From: Aspidiotus rigidus
Taxonomy: Eukaryota > Arthropoda > Insecta > Hemiptera > Diaspididae
Reading direction: 5' to 3'
DNA length: 64,000 nucleotides
NCBI GenBank assembly: GCA_035079385.1
Contig: JAVHKY010000052.1
Location: 6,076,001 to 6,140,000 of the forward strand
Shown here: piece after piece, positions 31,273-41,001 of the stretch
Layout: every line of letters starts with the position of its first letter
How positions within the stretch are numbered: the stretch's first letter is position 1
Program-made: the position numbers and the translations under genes
The notes under the pieces: model-generated
Seen by the model: only the letters and a program-made list of their open reading frames with translations
Databases searched by the model: none
What the model was told of the DNA's origin: nothing

Positions 31273-32283
31273 CTAGCCCTCCTACCCGCCCTTCGTGCGG
31301 TTGCAAGTATAATGTATTGTGTAAAGTATATTATTATGCAGGTAAGTGAAAGTGAAACATTTGAAATGATTAGGCCTTGTTTTAAATTATCATACTCCAT
31401 AGAACTGAATAAGAAAGGAGAACATGATGATTAATTGTTTATTAGAAAATAAGAACAGAGAGAGGTCATTAACAGAACGAACTTCCTAGGTACCTAAGGT
31501 AAGAAAAGTAAACAACCTGAAATTAAAGAAAATAGAAAACAATGTATATAAAGTGTATGTTTTGAAAAGAAACAAAGAGATCATTAAGAAATCCAACTTG
31601 TAAAAAAGTAAGAAAGTGAAGAACCCTTTAATTTCTTCAATATTGGAATTACGTTCTACCTCCTTCTCATATGTACTTTTCAATTCTCTTACATATTTAT
31701 TATTCAAGTACAACATTGATTGTAAATCTTTCATGAGTTCTGTATCTTTTGTACGGCTATAACTACAGCGCAATTCAGCTTCAACATTTTCACTGCCTAC
31801 AAAATATATTTGTAAGAATTTTGCAGTGGAATCAGGAGAAGGTAGTACACTTCCAATCTGATGATATAAACCACCCGAAATTTTAAAGGTTGGCATGAAA
31901 TTACCTTCGCGAATTTCATTACACCCTATAGATGTCATGGCTAGAGCATTGTTATAAGCTCTTATGTTATTGAGAAATGAACCATTGCGCTTATCTTGCT
32001 TATGTAGGAGATTATTCAACACTTCTGGCACTTGTGGTAATGCTGGTAAAACAACCTTTCCATTTAAACAGCAGAATTCTTGAGGTTCCTCAGGCCATCG
32101 CGTTGCAAAACAATGTGCGCACTTTACAGTTGGACTACCAACATTAACCAACTGATTGTACTCTTCCTCTGGATTATATTGAAAGGCATTCAATGGATCC
32201 ATCTTCTTTTTCTTTACATTTTGGGACTGTCTCACTGCCGCGCGTGTCTTCCGACCTATCTGTGATTTCTTAGGAGAAGGCAT
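31273..32283 (-). mobile_element. Helitron remnant: 3' end and Rep N-terminal fragment
   Basis: The minus strand reads the Rep/helicase N-terminal fragment (31600-32283) and, further left, a terminus with a CCGC(N7)GCGG stem (31286-31300), a 9-base spacer and CTAG (31273-31276) followed by T. Hairpin, CTRR and a 3' T are the known marks of a Helitron end. The body between them is far too short for a full Rep/helicase, so the copy is internally deleted. No 5' TC end was identified. Confidence 0.62.
31600..32283 (-). pseudogene. Helitron Rep/helicase, N-terminal fragment
   Basis: The open frame starts at ATG 32283 with a basic N-terminus (SPKKSQIGRK; VKKKKMD). It continues with the Helitron-like N-terminal zinc region (CAHCFATRWPEEPQEFCC, GKVVLPALP) and the conserved NIRAYNNALAMTS and GGLYHQIGSVLP blocks (32,010-31,840), then KFLQIYF. 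Full Helitron proteins continue for more than 1,000 residues through the HUH nuclease and a superfamily 1 helicase. Here similarity ends near 31,610 and the frame runs into hydrophobic, non-homologous sequence to a stop at 31486. This is a truncated Rep that cannot nick or unwind. Confidence 0.82.
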
Positions 32284-32379
32284 TGTAAATTGAAGATTTC
32301 AAGGTGATTGAGAAAAGGATAGATAATGAGTGATAACTGAAATTGATTTTACCAGTCTACTGAACACAAATGTAAAAAA

Positions 32380-33148
32380 CGACGGCTTCCTTAACGAAGT
32401 TAAACGAGGAACGCAGGGAACCTGTTTTATGAGTCGAATGGGATTTGGTATTGAAAATTCAAGGAAGCCTAGACCTAGATAAAGATAGTATAAAGAAGGC
32501 CTAGACCTACTATAAGCCTATCATAGTATAGTTGAGAATCTAAATTTTTCTCGCTCGAGAGACGAAATTTTTCTAAGTCCCTCTCCTATCATGGCTCGAG
32601 AGTCGAAATTTTTCCAAGTCCCCCTTCTATCATATATGGCTCGAGAGTCGAAATTTTTCTAAGTCCCCCTCCTGTCATATATGGCTCGAGAGTCGAAATT
32701 TTTCTAAGTCCCCCTTCTATCATATATAGCTCGAGAGTCGAAATTTTTCTAAGTTCCCCTCCTATCATCTATAGCTCGAGAGTTGAAATTTTTCTAAGTC
32801 CCCCTCCTATCATATATGGCTCGAGAGTCGATATTTTTCCAAGTCCCCCTTCTGTCATATTATATAGCTCGAGAGTCGAAATTTTTCTAAGTCCCTCTCC
32901 TATCATATATGGCTCGAGAGTCGAAATTTTTCCAAGTCCCTCTCCTATCATATATGGCTCGAGAGTCGAAATTTTTCCAAGTCCCCCTCCTATCATATAT
33001 AGCTCGAGAGTCGAAATTTTTCTAAGTCCCTCTCCTATCATATATGGCTCGAGGGTCGAAATTTTTCTATGTTTTTCGCTGGACGGCGCACGGCGGACGG
33101 CGGACGGCAGATTTCTCAAATAGCCCCCCATAAAACAGGTTCCCTGTT
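32380..33148 (+). mobile_element. Minisatellite-bearing repeat family, copy C (769 bp), full structure
   Basis: The head CGACGGCTTCCTTAACGAAG and CAGGGAACCTGTTTTATGAG are followed by a unique part (GGAAGCCTAGACC, 32463). About twelve 44-45 bp units (TCGAGAGTCGAAATTTTTC... CCTATCATATAT) run from 32553 to 33070. The end module (CGCTGGACGGCGCACGG; CCCCCCATAAAACAGGTT) closes at CCCTGTT. AAAAA lies on both sides. The subterminal CAGGGAACCTGTTTTAT is repeated inverted at the far end. No protein is encoded; reverse frames are repeat translation. Confidence 0.82.
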
Positions 33149-33243
33149 AAAAACAGTGATACCAGTTGTGCTGTCTCATTCAAATTCAAAAACTGGTGTA
33201 GCTACTTGATGTGATTGATGCTCAAAGAACACAAATGTTACAT

Positions 33244-34215
33244 TATTTTGAAGACCAAAAAAATTCAAAACGAAAAAAAAAAATTAAAAGGAATTATTAT
33301 TTTAAAACAAATTAAAAAAAAAATAATAATGTAAAAAATTCTCTCGAGATTTGAACCCATTACCCTACCGTCCGCAGTCTCCATTTAATAGCACGAACCG
33401 TTGGCTCCTCATGCTGCGAAGGCGATAATTCCGTTTTATAAGTTCATGCGTGATTTTGAAGACCAAAAAAATTCAAAACGAAAAAAAAAAAAATAAAAGG
33501 AATTATTATTTTAAAACAAATTTAAAAAAAAAATAATAATGTAAAAATTTCTCTCGAGATATGAACCCATTACCCTACCGTCCGCAGTCTCCATTTAGTA
33601 GCACGCACCGTTGGCTCCTCATGCTGCGAAGGCGATAATCCCGTTTTATAAGTTCATGCGTGTAAAACTTAAATGCTTAATTACAGCCAAATAATTGAAA
33701 ATTATGGCAATATTGTTTTTTATAAACACTCTCGGGAATGAGCGCTTCAATTTGATGTATTGTTCAAGAACATCGGTTATGTCTAACGTGATTGATGCTC
33801 AAATAACTGTTCTTATATAAGATAGTAGTTTTATAAGTTCATGCGTGATTTTGAAGACCAAAAAAATTCAAAACGAAAAAAAAAATTAAAAGGAATTATT
33901 ATTTTAAAACAAATTTAAAAAAAAAATAATAATGTAAAAATTTTTCTCGAGATTTGAACCCATTACTAGGTCCGCAGTCTCCATTTAGTAGCACGCACCG
34001 TTGGCTCCTCATGCTACGAAGGCGATAATTCCGTTTTATAAGTTCATGCGTGTAAAACTTAAATGCTTAATTACAGCCAAATAATTGAAAATTATGGCAA
34101 TATTGTTTTTCATAAACACTCTCGGGAATGAGCGCTTCAATTTGATGTATTGTTCAAGAACATCGGTTATGTCTAACGTGATTGATGCTCAAATAACTGT
34201 TCTTATATAAGATAG
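33244..34215. repeat. Composite array A-A-B-A-B with tRNA-like segment
   Basis: Module A (about 210 bp) occurs at 33244-33452, 33453-33660 and 33838-34052. Module B (about 163 bp) occurs at 33661-33823 and 34053-34215. Module A holds a minus-strand promoter-like pair: a GGGTTCAAATCTCGAG B-box-like site and a region with GGAGCCAACGGTTCG. TTTTATAAGTTCATGCGT ends each A and also appears at the B-A junction (33,831), suggesting unequal exchange there. Confidence 0.8.
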
Positions 34216-34227
34216 ATATAGGGATAT

Positions 34228-34372
34228 ATATGGATCAAAATTTGTCCGGGCTTCTCCTCCGAAACTACGGGGGGATTTTCTTGAAACTCGGCCACGTTAT
34301 AGTGTTATATCTGAAGTTGTGCACCTGCATTTTTTTTGACGATCGGATCAGTAGTTCTCCAGATATACCCAA
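34228..34372. repeat. Diverged copy of the GTGCACCTGCA module
   Basis: It shares the order GGCCACGTTATAGT, ATATCTGAAG-TTGTGCACCTGCA, GATCGGAT, GTAGTTCTC with 39,925-40,030 and 6,545-6,665. It is non-coding. Confidence 0.6.
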
Positions 34373-34406
34373 TTTTTAAAAAAATTTCCTACTCCTATAA
34401 CTCTTA

Positions 34407-34813
34407 GGGGGCGTCCATAAATTACGTGAGGCATTTTTGGGGGGGAGGGGTTCCAGCCAAGTCTCACCAAAACTCACGTGAGGGAGAGGGGGAGGCCGAC
34501 AAATCTCACGTAATTTTTTTCTCACACAAATACATTCTAAAATATTGCTGAACTGGCTTAGATTTAATGAAAACTAGTTTTTTTTGAATAACTTAGGTAT
34601 AAAATGTGATCGAGAAAATTACGTTTTTTTAATAGATAAACGCGATTAAGCACAGATAAACGTATTTAAAGCAAAAATACACATTTCAGAAAATCTCACG
34701 CGAGATAAGAGAGGGAGGGAGGGGGTCAAGGCAAATCTCACAATATCTCACCAAGGGGGGAGGAGGGGTCGTAAAATCATAAAAATCGCCTCACGTAATT
34801 TAAGGACGCCCCC
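34407..34813. mobile_element. PIF/Harbinger-type MITE, 407 bp, TTA duplication
   Basis: GGGGGCGTCC then TAAATTACGTGAGGC at both ends in inverted orientation. TTA directly precedes (34404-34406) and follows (34814-34816), the 3-bp duplication used by PIF/Harbinger elements. The interior holds CTCACGTGAGGGAGAGG-like purine-rich stretches on both sides. There is no ORF. Confidence 0.75.
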
Positions 34814-34816
34814 TTA

Positions 34817-36990
34817 TATGGTTTGTCAGATTTTTTTTGAATGTTGATATATTGTAATTTACATGTCTAAAAATGTAAATATAAACCTTGTGTCAAAGAT
34901 CTGCTCCTTCGCGTTGAGTTTCTCATGAATGAATATTACGTAAGAATATGCTATAGTATTGATGAGCAATCCTTTGCGTTATAATCTTTCATATTTTATT
35001 TTATTTTTTTTCAATGAATGAGTTAATAAGAGCCTGTCGTTAGGGCTATAAGCTTGGTGTTGTTATTGAGTTCAGATGCGGGAGAGGGAATGAGAGCATG
35101 CAAGAAGCGTAAAATGAGGGATAAGAAGTGTATGTGTGTGTGAGAGAGAGTCTAGAGTGAGCGTGAATACAAATTATGTTTGGATGAAGAGAAGAGCAGC
35201 TGGAAATAACATAGAATGATGTTCGGGAATTGAGGATGATCAAGAATGAATTAAGAGTACAGGGGCGAGAGATGGTGAGCACATATGTGAGCCTTATTGA
35301 GAGAACGTTTATAGAATAAATTGGAGTTATGAAGATAGGATTTAAGCGCCATCATTACTTGTAAGCATAGGTGAAAATTATTTCTTTTTTCATTTAAATT
35401 TAGTCTTTTTTTTTTTAAATTAACAAGTTACCAAGAGAGTGTCACAGAGCTCATTGGTTTTAAAAAGTGTAGATGTGGAAAAAGGAATTTGATTATTGTT
35501 GGAAGAATTAAAAGATGTTGAGGACAAGTGGAGAGTCGTCTGATTGTGCTTCTAAGTGATTGTGAAAGATGAGCCAGAAGTTCAGGAGTGACACTAATTT
35601 GGGACAGGAAAGATATATTGAATGATTGGGGGATATCGGAATCGCAATGAGAGCATGAAAGATGGATGAGGTGAATGTATGTGTAAGTCTACAATAACCA
35701 ATATTAAAAGATGCTAGAGAATCGGATATGATCAAGGAAGAATTAGAGGGGCGAGAGATGGTGAGGATGTGTGTGTGTCTTATTGAGAAAACGATCCATT
35801 GAATGAATTGGAACACTAGAGTTAAGGTTTAAGCAGAAAACTTGAATGAATTGAAGTACTAGGTTACGCTTAAGCAAAAAACTTGATTGTAGATAGAGGT
35901 GAAAAGTCGTGTGTTGCTTACGCAGTCGCGTAAGCATTTTTTTCGTGTCTTCTTGGACGGATAGAATGGTGAATGATTACAGGAGCAAATATTACACGGA
36001 ATTCATTTGAATCATAATTTTCATCACTTACTTCTGTCATACTTGCAAAATCATTATTTTCCTTCCTTTTCAAATTTAATTTCTTTGGGGGAAGGATTTC
36101 TAGAAATTAACAATAAATTACGTGTTTTTACCATAGAAGCATATGTAACACTAACCCTCTTGCGCGGCATTGTCAAGTTTATTATTCCGGCCTGTCAACG
36201 TGATTGTTATCGATGTTCCCCTTTGCGGGACAACATTGCAACGTCAGAATTCGCGTCCGGCCCCAAAAGAGTCGCCCTCTACATTTACTATAGCGGCCAT
36301 TTTTGGAAACTGGACGAAAAGGTGATGTTTCAGATAATTGGTGAAATTTTTATTTTTATGAGTTTCATACTATTCTACTAGTCAAGAGAGTCAAAAAAGG
36401 TCATTTTAAGTGGTACTTTTTTTTCAGTATTAACAGAGATATAGCTAGTTGAAATAACATAGGCTCCTATGTAAATTTTCATATGATCACCTTTTCGTCC
36501 ACGACACTAGCGCGTCTACAGTAGTGGCCTGATGCGAATAGATGCTTGTATAAAGAAAGTAAACAGTAACTATTCTGAATGGTCTTTACAATTTAATTTG
36601 ACACATTATGCAGTATAAATTGGCGACTGGCAGTTTTACCTGAAAGTAGCAGGGCTACATTTTATTTGTATGTAAACAAGTAGAATCTTTAACAAATCTT
36701 GTCCCCTCGCTCTGCAACAGCTTGTAAAGCAATAAAAATGTACAATAATTTTTAGCTGTGGAACATGGATTTCAGAAACACAAATCCGCAAATTATTTGT
36801 CAGGTTTCAATTGGCCGGTAAAGTGAATGTGATTTTTTTCCCAATACTACCTTCAACGTGCTAGTTCTAGTCTAAAAAAAAAAACCTAAAGCAAATGAAC
36901 AAGAATGTACCAAGGATAAAAACATTCCAGAACTTGTAATAATACAAATTTATCAGCAATTATTTTTTTCTTTTCTGTTTTTATCATTAG
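34817..36990. other. Non-coding stretch with two diverged copies of one repeat
   Basis: 35,040-35,335 and 35,580-35,830 share an order of motifs (GAGAGCATG, GGGGCGAGAGATGGTGAG, CTTATTGAGA-AACG, GAATTGGA), so they are related, diverged copies also akin to 40,840-40,940. A 15-bp inverted pair GGACGAAAAGGTGAT lies at 36312-36326 and 36486-36500. No gene is seen until the splice acceptor at 36,990. Confidence 0.5.
36989..36990 (+). promoter_or_regulatory. Putative splice acceptor before the membrane-protein ORF
   Basis: A pyrimidine-rich tract (TTTTTTTCTTTTCTGTTTTT, 36963-36982) runs into ATCATTAG, giving AG at 36989-36990, seven bases before the ATG. This suggests a 5' UTR exon upstream. Confidence 0.5.
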
Positions 36991-36997
36991 ATCAATC

Positions 36998-37738
36998 ATG
37001 ACTTTGTATAGATACATTTGCAAGCCAACAGTAATTCTATATTTGGTGAATTGTTTCTTCTATCACACGCAAGCACTTGCAGAATCAGAGTATTCATTGT
37101 GGTGTTCTGGAAGTAAAACTATTTTGAGGAATCAAAATTCTGAGCTATCTTGGGATAATGAATGTTTAAAAAATAATGACAATCTGCTTTGTAAATATGA
37201 AGCAGAACCAACAAACATTGGATTAATCTCTCCCATCATAACATTTTCAAGACAAAAGAGAAACGGCACCAATTTATCATCAGTCGTCCCTGTTATAACC
37301 ACCAAGGCTGGCCCAACCACCAAGGCTGGCCCAACCACCAAGGCTGGCCCAACCACCATTCCAGGCGGTAAAACCAATAGGACTGGTTCAACCAAAACAA
37401 CGGCAAAAGCTGGAACGCCTACATGGGTGTGGATAGCTATAGGAGTTGGCGCTATTGTGCTAATAATTATTATTGTAGTAGTAATAATTGTATGCATGAA
37501 AATGAATTCGGGAGAAGAGACCGCCCCGCCTGGAGGAGGAGGAAGTGAAGAGGAGGAATCAGAGGAAGGTGAAGATGCTGAAAGAAGACTACGTCGTGGC
37601 CGCCGTCATATTACTTCTTGTTCATATTGCCCACAAACATTGCAAAGATCAAACAATGAGAGACCCCCGTGTGGACGAAACTGCTGTAATAGTGAATTAT
37701 TTGAACAACCAGCTCATTCTGACATATCTCAATATTGA
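36998..37738 (+). CDS. Mucin-like single-pass type I membrane protein, unrecognised family
   Basis: 246 codons from ATG 36998. Residues 1-28 look like a signal peptide (hydrophobic TVILYLVNCFF, cleavage after ALA). The ectodomain has three cysteines (C36, C56, C65), a furin-type site RQKR (85-88), N-glycosylation sequons at N89, N92 and N127, and a Thr/Pro/Gly-rich mucin-like stalk with three exact TTKAGP repeats (101-118). Residues 143-167 form one transmembrane helix (WVWIAIGVGAIVLIIIIVVV). The cytoplasmic tail has a Gly run, an acidic block EEEESEEGED (184-193), an arginine cluster (RRLRRGRR) and Cys-rich ends (CSYC; CGRNCC). AATAAA-type signals follow at 37962-37972. I recognise no family. 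Domain order suggests a secreted-then-cleaved or adhesion/receptor-like surface protein; that role is inference. It is not transposon-like and is probably a host gene with an upstream exon. Confidence 0.7.
   Translation: MTLYRYICKPTVILYLVNCFFYHTQALAESEYSLWCSGSKTILRNQNSELSWDNECLKNNDNLLCKYEAEPTNIGLISPIITFSRQKRNGTNLSSVVPVITTKAGPTTKAGPTTKAGPTTIPGGKTNRTGSTKTTAKAGTPTWVWIAIGVGAIVLIIIIVVVIIVCMKMNSGEETAPPGGGGSEEEESEEGEDAERRLRRGRRHITSCSYCPQTLQRSNNERPPCGRNCCNSELFEQPAHSDISQY
37300..37357 (+). repeat. 18-bp coding minisatellite (TTKAGP repeats)
   Basis: ACCAAGGCTGGCCCAACC is repeated three times in tandem without frame change inside the membrane-protein gene, so stalk length could vary between alleles. 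Confidence 0.85.
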
Positions 37739-37766
37739 TACGGAGATATTGAGAAACAAATTTTGA

Positions 37767-38583
37767 ACAGTATATATTTTTTTTTTATTTTGCAATAGAC
37801 TGATTCCCCAGTGACGTCAACAAATCAAATACGCGCATAAACAAATGAGGTTGTATACTACAGCTGTCTCCCTTCAAAATGTAAATAAACCTTTTGCAGG
37901 TTGATTGCCATAAGGATGACAAAGCGTTAGCAAAAAGACAAGTAATATTAGAAAAATAGATAATAAAATAAACTGTTTGTATTTTATGAAACAAAATCAC
38001 TCATCATTGGTATATTGTTTATTTTTGAAATTCTTGCTGCAGCAGGTCTGCTTTCAGTCCAAATTGAAAAAATCGCTATTGTTCGTTCGCAATTATGTCG
38101 TCACAGGGAATTGGTCTATATAAACTATTGGTAGTACTTTCAATAAAATTCAATTTTAATAAAGTCTATGTTATCATTTTTTGACAATGTGACAATTAGA
38201 TTGATTGCTACATATTTTTATTTGATCACATTCCCCGCAATTTATGTTCCGACTCGCGGTCCCAATTAAATCAACTACTTTGAAATTCAAAAATAATACA
38301 GAAATGATGAAATCATAGTAAACTAGAAGAGGTAGTTAGCTCACTGGTTCAAAGAAAAGACACTTTTTCATTAATTGATTGGTCGGGTAGAAAAAGGGCC
38401 TTTGTTTGACTTAATGCTCTTCTCCAATTTTTGGTGATTTGAGGCTCTCTTCTCTTCATCTGAAAAAAATTTTAAATCATTCTGATGACTACAGAGTGCA
38501 GAAAACTATGTTGAAGTGTAGCATCTACCTTGATTGAATGCTCAGTAACTAGTTGTAAACGTGTAGAATTGCGGTAATGGAGT
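37767..38583. other. 3' flank and non-coding stretch
   Basis: Contains polyadenylation-like AATAAA at 37962-37972 for the upstream gene. Nothing else is recognised. Confidence 0.4.
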
Positions 38584-38721
38584 TTTTTACCGACTTGAAA
38601 AGCGAGGTATTACACCCGTAGCAAGGTGAATAGGGGGAGGGGGCAATGAACTTTCTCGACGTTTTACAGGTCCTAGATCACAACTAGCATAAAAAAAATC
38701 CCGGTTTCCTTATATATTTAT

Positions 38722-39863
38722 GGATGTGTCTATTTGCAGGTACTGTACCTACGCGTAAAACGCTATTTGCAGGTACTAATTATTTTATTTAAAAAATTGT
38801 ATAACATAAAATTTTTGAGTCAGTAAGAACGAAATAGACTACAATAATGAAAAAAATACGAAATTAAACATTTGATATTACAAAATTAATTTTTCCTTCT
38901 GTGGCTTCGCCGAAGAGGTAATGAAGGGGGAGTGCTAACTACATCTTCTGTGGGGCAAACTTTACGTCTTTTTGGTGGAAGTATTGTGGAATCATGGGTG
39001 TTCTTGCGTTTTTATGCTTGTCGGTCGCTCTGGGATTTATTGAAAGTGCATAACTGGCTCGCCACACGCTTTGGCCTCCCCCTTGCTTTAACTTTCTCCC
39101 TGTACTTCAAGATGCCTGAACTTGATTGGGGTTGTTCTTCAGGCATTGCAACATCTCCTGTTGACCCACTTGATGACTCCTTCAGAGAAGTTTCCGGAGG
39201 AGATTTTGCTTTCATTTCCAAGATGGACTGTGAAAAAAAACTAGCAATGCTCGTACCCGACCTGATGACGCCTCCAATATCTTTTAATGCCTTAAGGTAG
39301 GTCATGAATTGTTCGGTCCAATGGTCAGATGTAAGACTAGCAATGGTCAAAACAGTAGGCAAGACCGTATTATATTTGACTGTTTTACTCAGAATTTCAA
39401 CGTCTAAAGGGTCTTCATCCATGAAATCATCTACAACATCGTCGATACACTCATTTTCTATGTCACAAAGGGATGATGTTTCAAGGTTCTCGTTGTTTCG
39501 CTTATGATAACGAGGGTGGAATAGAAGAAGATCAAAAATTGAAGATAATGAGCCCTTCTCAACCACAATACTTCCACCAAAAAGACTCAAACTTTGCCCC
39601 ACAGAAGATGTAGTTAGCGCTCCCCCTTCATTACCTCTTCGGCGAAGCCACAGAAGGAAAAATTAATTTTGTAATATCAAATGTTTAATTTCGTATTTTT
39701 TTCAATATTGTAGTCTATTTCGTTCTTACTGACTCAAAAATTTTATGTTATACAATTTTTTAAATAAAATAATTAGTACCTGCAAATAGCGTTTTAGGCG
39801 TAGGTACAGTACCTGCAAATAGCGTTTTACGCGTAGGTACAGTACCTGCAAATAGACACATCC
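38722..39863. mobile_element. Long-TIR (foldback-like) element, 1,142 bp, 9-bp TSD
   Basis: The left arm is 38722-38989 (268 bp) and the right arm 39563-39863 (301 bp), inverted and nearly identical. The 33-bp length difference is one extra tandem unit in the right arm (CAGGTACTGTACCTACGCG-containing, 39,790-39,850). TATATTTAT flanks both sides (38713-38721; 39864-39872). A 9-bp duplication and G-starting ends fit the MULE superfamily, but the long arms are also foldback-like. The centre carries an ORF on the minus strand. Confidence 0.82.
39012..39602 (-). CDS. Unrecognised protein with AT-hook, inside long-TIR element
   Basis: 196 codons. The first 13 or so lie in the right terminal repeat (MGQSLSLFGGSIV), the rest in the unique centre. 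The N-terminal half is acidic (DDVVDDFMDEDPLD). The middle segment SDHWTEQFMTYLKALKDIGG looks helical. The C-terminal part is Ser/Pro-rich (SPPETSLKESSSGS) and ends in an AT-hook-like RGRPKR with following basic residues. I recognise no transposase triad. It could be a regulatory or DNA-binding partner of an absent transposase, a C-terminal exon, or captured host sequence. Coding status rests only on frame length and composition. Confidence 0.45.
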   Translation of the reverse strand: MGQSLSLFGGSIVVEKGSLSSIFDLLLFHPRYHKRNNENLETSSLCDIENECIDDVVDDFMDEDPLDVEILSKTVKYNTVLPTVLTIASLTSDHWTEQFMTYLKALKDIGGVIRSGTSIASFFSQSILEMKAKSPPETSLKESSSGSTGDVAMPEEQPQSSSGILKYREKVKARGRPKRVASQLCTFNKSQSDRQA

Positions 39864-40045
39864 TATATTTATATATAACATTTGTTTGTTCGCGGAACTC
39901 CTCCATAACTACCCGATGGAGTCTTTTGTAACTTGGCCATATTGTAGTACTCGTATTATATCTGAAGATGTGCACCTGCAATTTTTTTGAGAATCGGATG
40001 GGTAGTTCTCGAGAGATTTTCATTTTTTCAAAAAAATTTTCACTA

Positions 40046-41001
40046 TTACAAGTAGTTGCTTACGAGTAGCGGCTTACGTTTACATTACAAGAAGCAGATT
40101 TTCCTAACCTTTTACCGATTTTGTTATCAGTACGTGATAAAGAACATTTTATTATGTAACAAGTTCATTCTTGGTTCATTCTTGACCGAGGGCTCATTGA
40201 ATTTTCTTTCGATTATATTTTATTCAAACTTAGTACCTTTGTATCTCGCTTCCCACAGCCCCTAGAGCCTTGAATTTCGTTTTGTTAAATTTTTGTTTTG
40301 TAAATTTGTTTTCGAACGGATTGTGGCAATGGCGGATTGTTGATTTTTTCATTATTACTAGTCATACTCGTTAGTGAAAACCCTGAGTTTGAATGATTGA
40401 GTACAATTTTTTAGTCTTCATCAAGTGTGCTGCGAGACTACCTCGGTGACTTCATTCTTAATTAATTATTGATTTATAACTTACGTCTTTTTTTTATGCG
40501 TACATAATTGGTTCATAGTTTATTTGAGGTGTCTCAGGAGATGGGATTATCATTTTTAATTTGAACTGGCTTCTTTGAGTGAGATTTGAGGTTAGACTAA
40601 CGAGTGAACCAGGTTCGGGTGCGATATATTTTTACCGACTTTTCTAGCTAGAAAAGTGGGGTATTATTGTCAATACGTTTGGAAATGTTGAAGTGTGAGG
40701 GAAGGAATGAGGGGTTGATTGATGAGTGATTGGTTGCTTCTTTGGCTTCGACATCGATTTTTTCGTTTTTTGGGATTTCCTTGTAGCTGGATTCCGAGAT
40801 GAAGAATCTTGGGATGGAGTTTTCATAGAAAATGGTGATGATAGCGTGAATACAATTCAAGAGTGCATGGGAGGAATATCAGCTGGAGATAGCTTCAAGA
40901 GATGCCAGGAATTGGACATGATAAAGAATTGAACCACTCAGCACTAGACAAATACTAGGCTAAGATAAGGTATAGGAAAAAGTGATTGTAAAGCTCTTTC
41001 T
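40046..41001. other. Non-coding; partial hairpin-headed repeat at 40,597-40,960
   Basis: 40,597-40,670 contains GAGTGAACCAGGTTCGGGTG and the hairpin ACCGACTTTTCTAGCTAGAA, which matches, inverted, the block at 6,490-6,545. 40,840-40,940 matches 6,680-6,770 (GCGTGAATACAATTCA; GATGCCAGGAATTGG). 40,046-40,590 is unassigned. Confidence 0.5.

Larger units (their letters stand above)
38584..40045 (+). repeat. Hairpin-headed repeat family, copy split by a TIR element
   Basis: The head module (38584-38721: ACCGACTTGAAAAGCGAGGTA, then ACACCCGTAGCAAGG, GACGTTTTACAGGTCC, CGGTTTCCTTATATATT) is interrupted by the element 38722-39863. The second module then follows (39873-40045: CTCCTCCATAACTACC, CTTGGCCATATTGTAG, GATGTGCACCTGCA, GTTCTCGAGAGA). 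The two modules are thus normally adjacent in this family. Confidence 0.72.

Noticed and set aside
32769..33131. 120-codon frame with repeated IGEGLRKISTLEPYM
   Set aside because: It is the 45-bp minisatellite read in one frame (45 is a multiple of 3, so any array gives long frames).
35046..35937. Ser/His-rich minus-strand frames
   Set aside because: They lie in two diverged copies of a non-coding repeat and share no protein motif.
36312..36500. MITE defined by the 15-bp inverted GGACGAAAAGGTGAT pair
   Set aside because: Similarity does not extend beyond 15 bp and no target duplication is visible; kept only as a note.
38932..39300. 122-codon plus-strand frame in the long-TIR element
   Set aside because: It is the antisense shadow of the 39012-39602 frame; the minus frame is longer and has the AT-hook.
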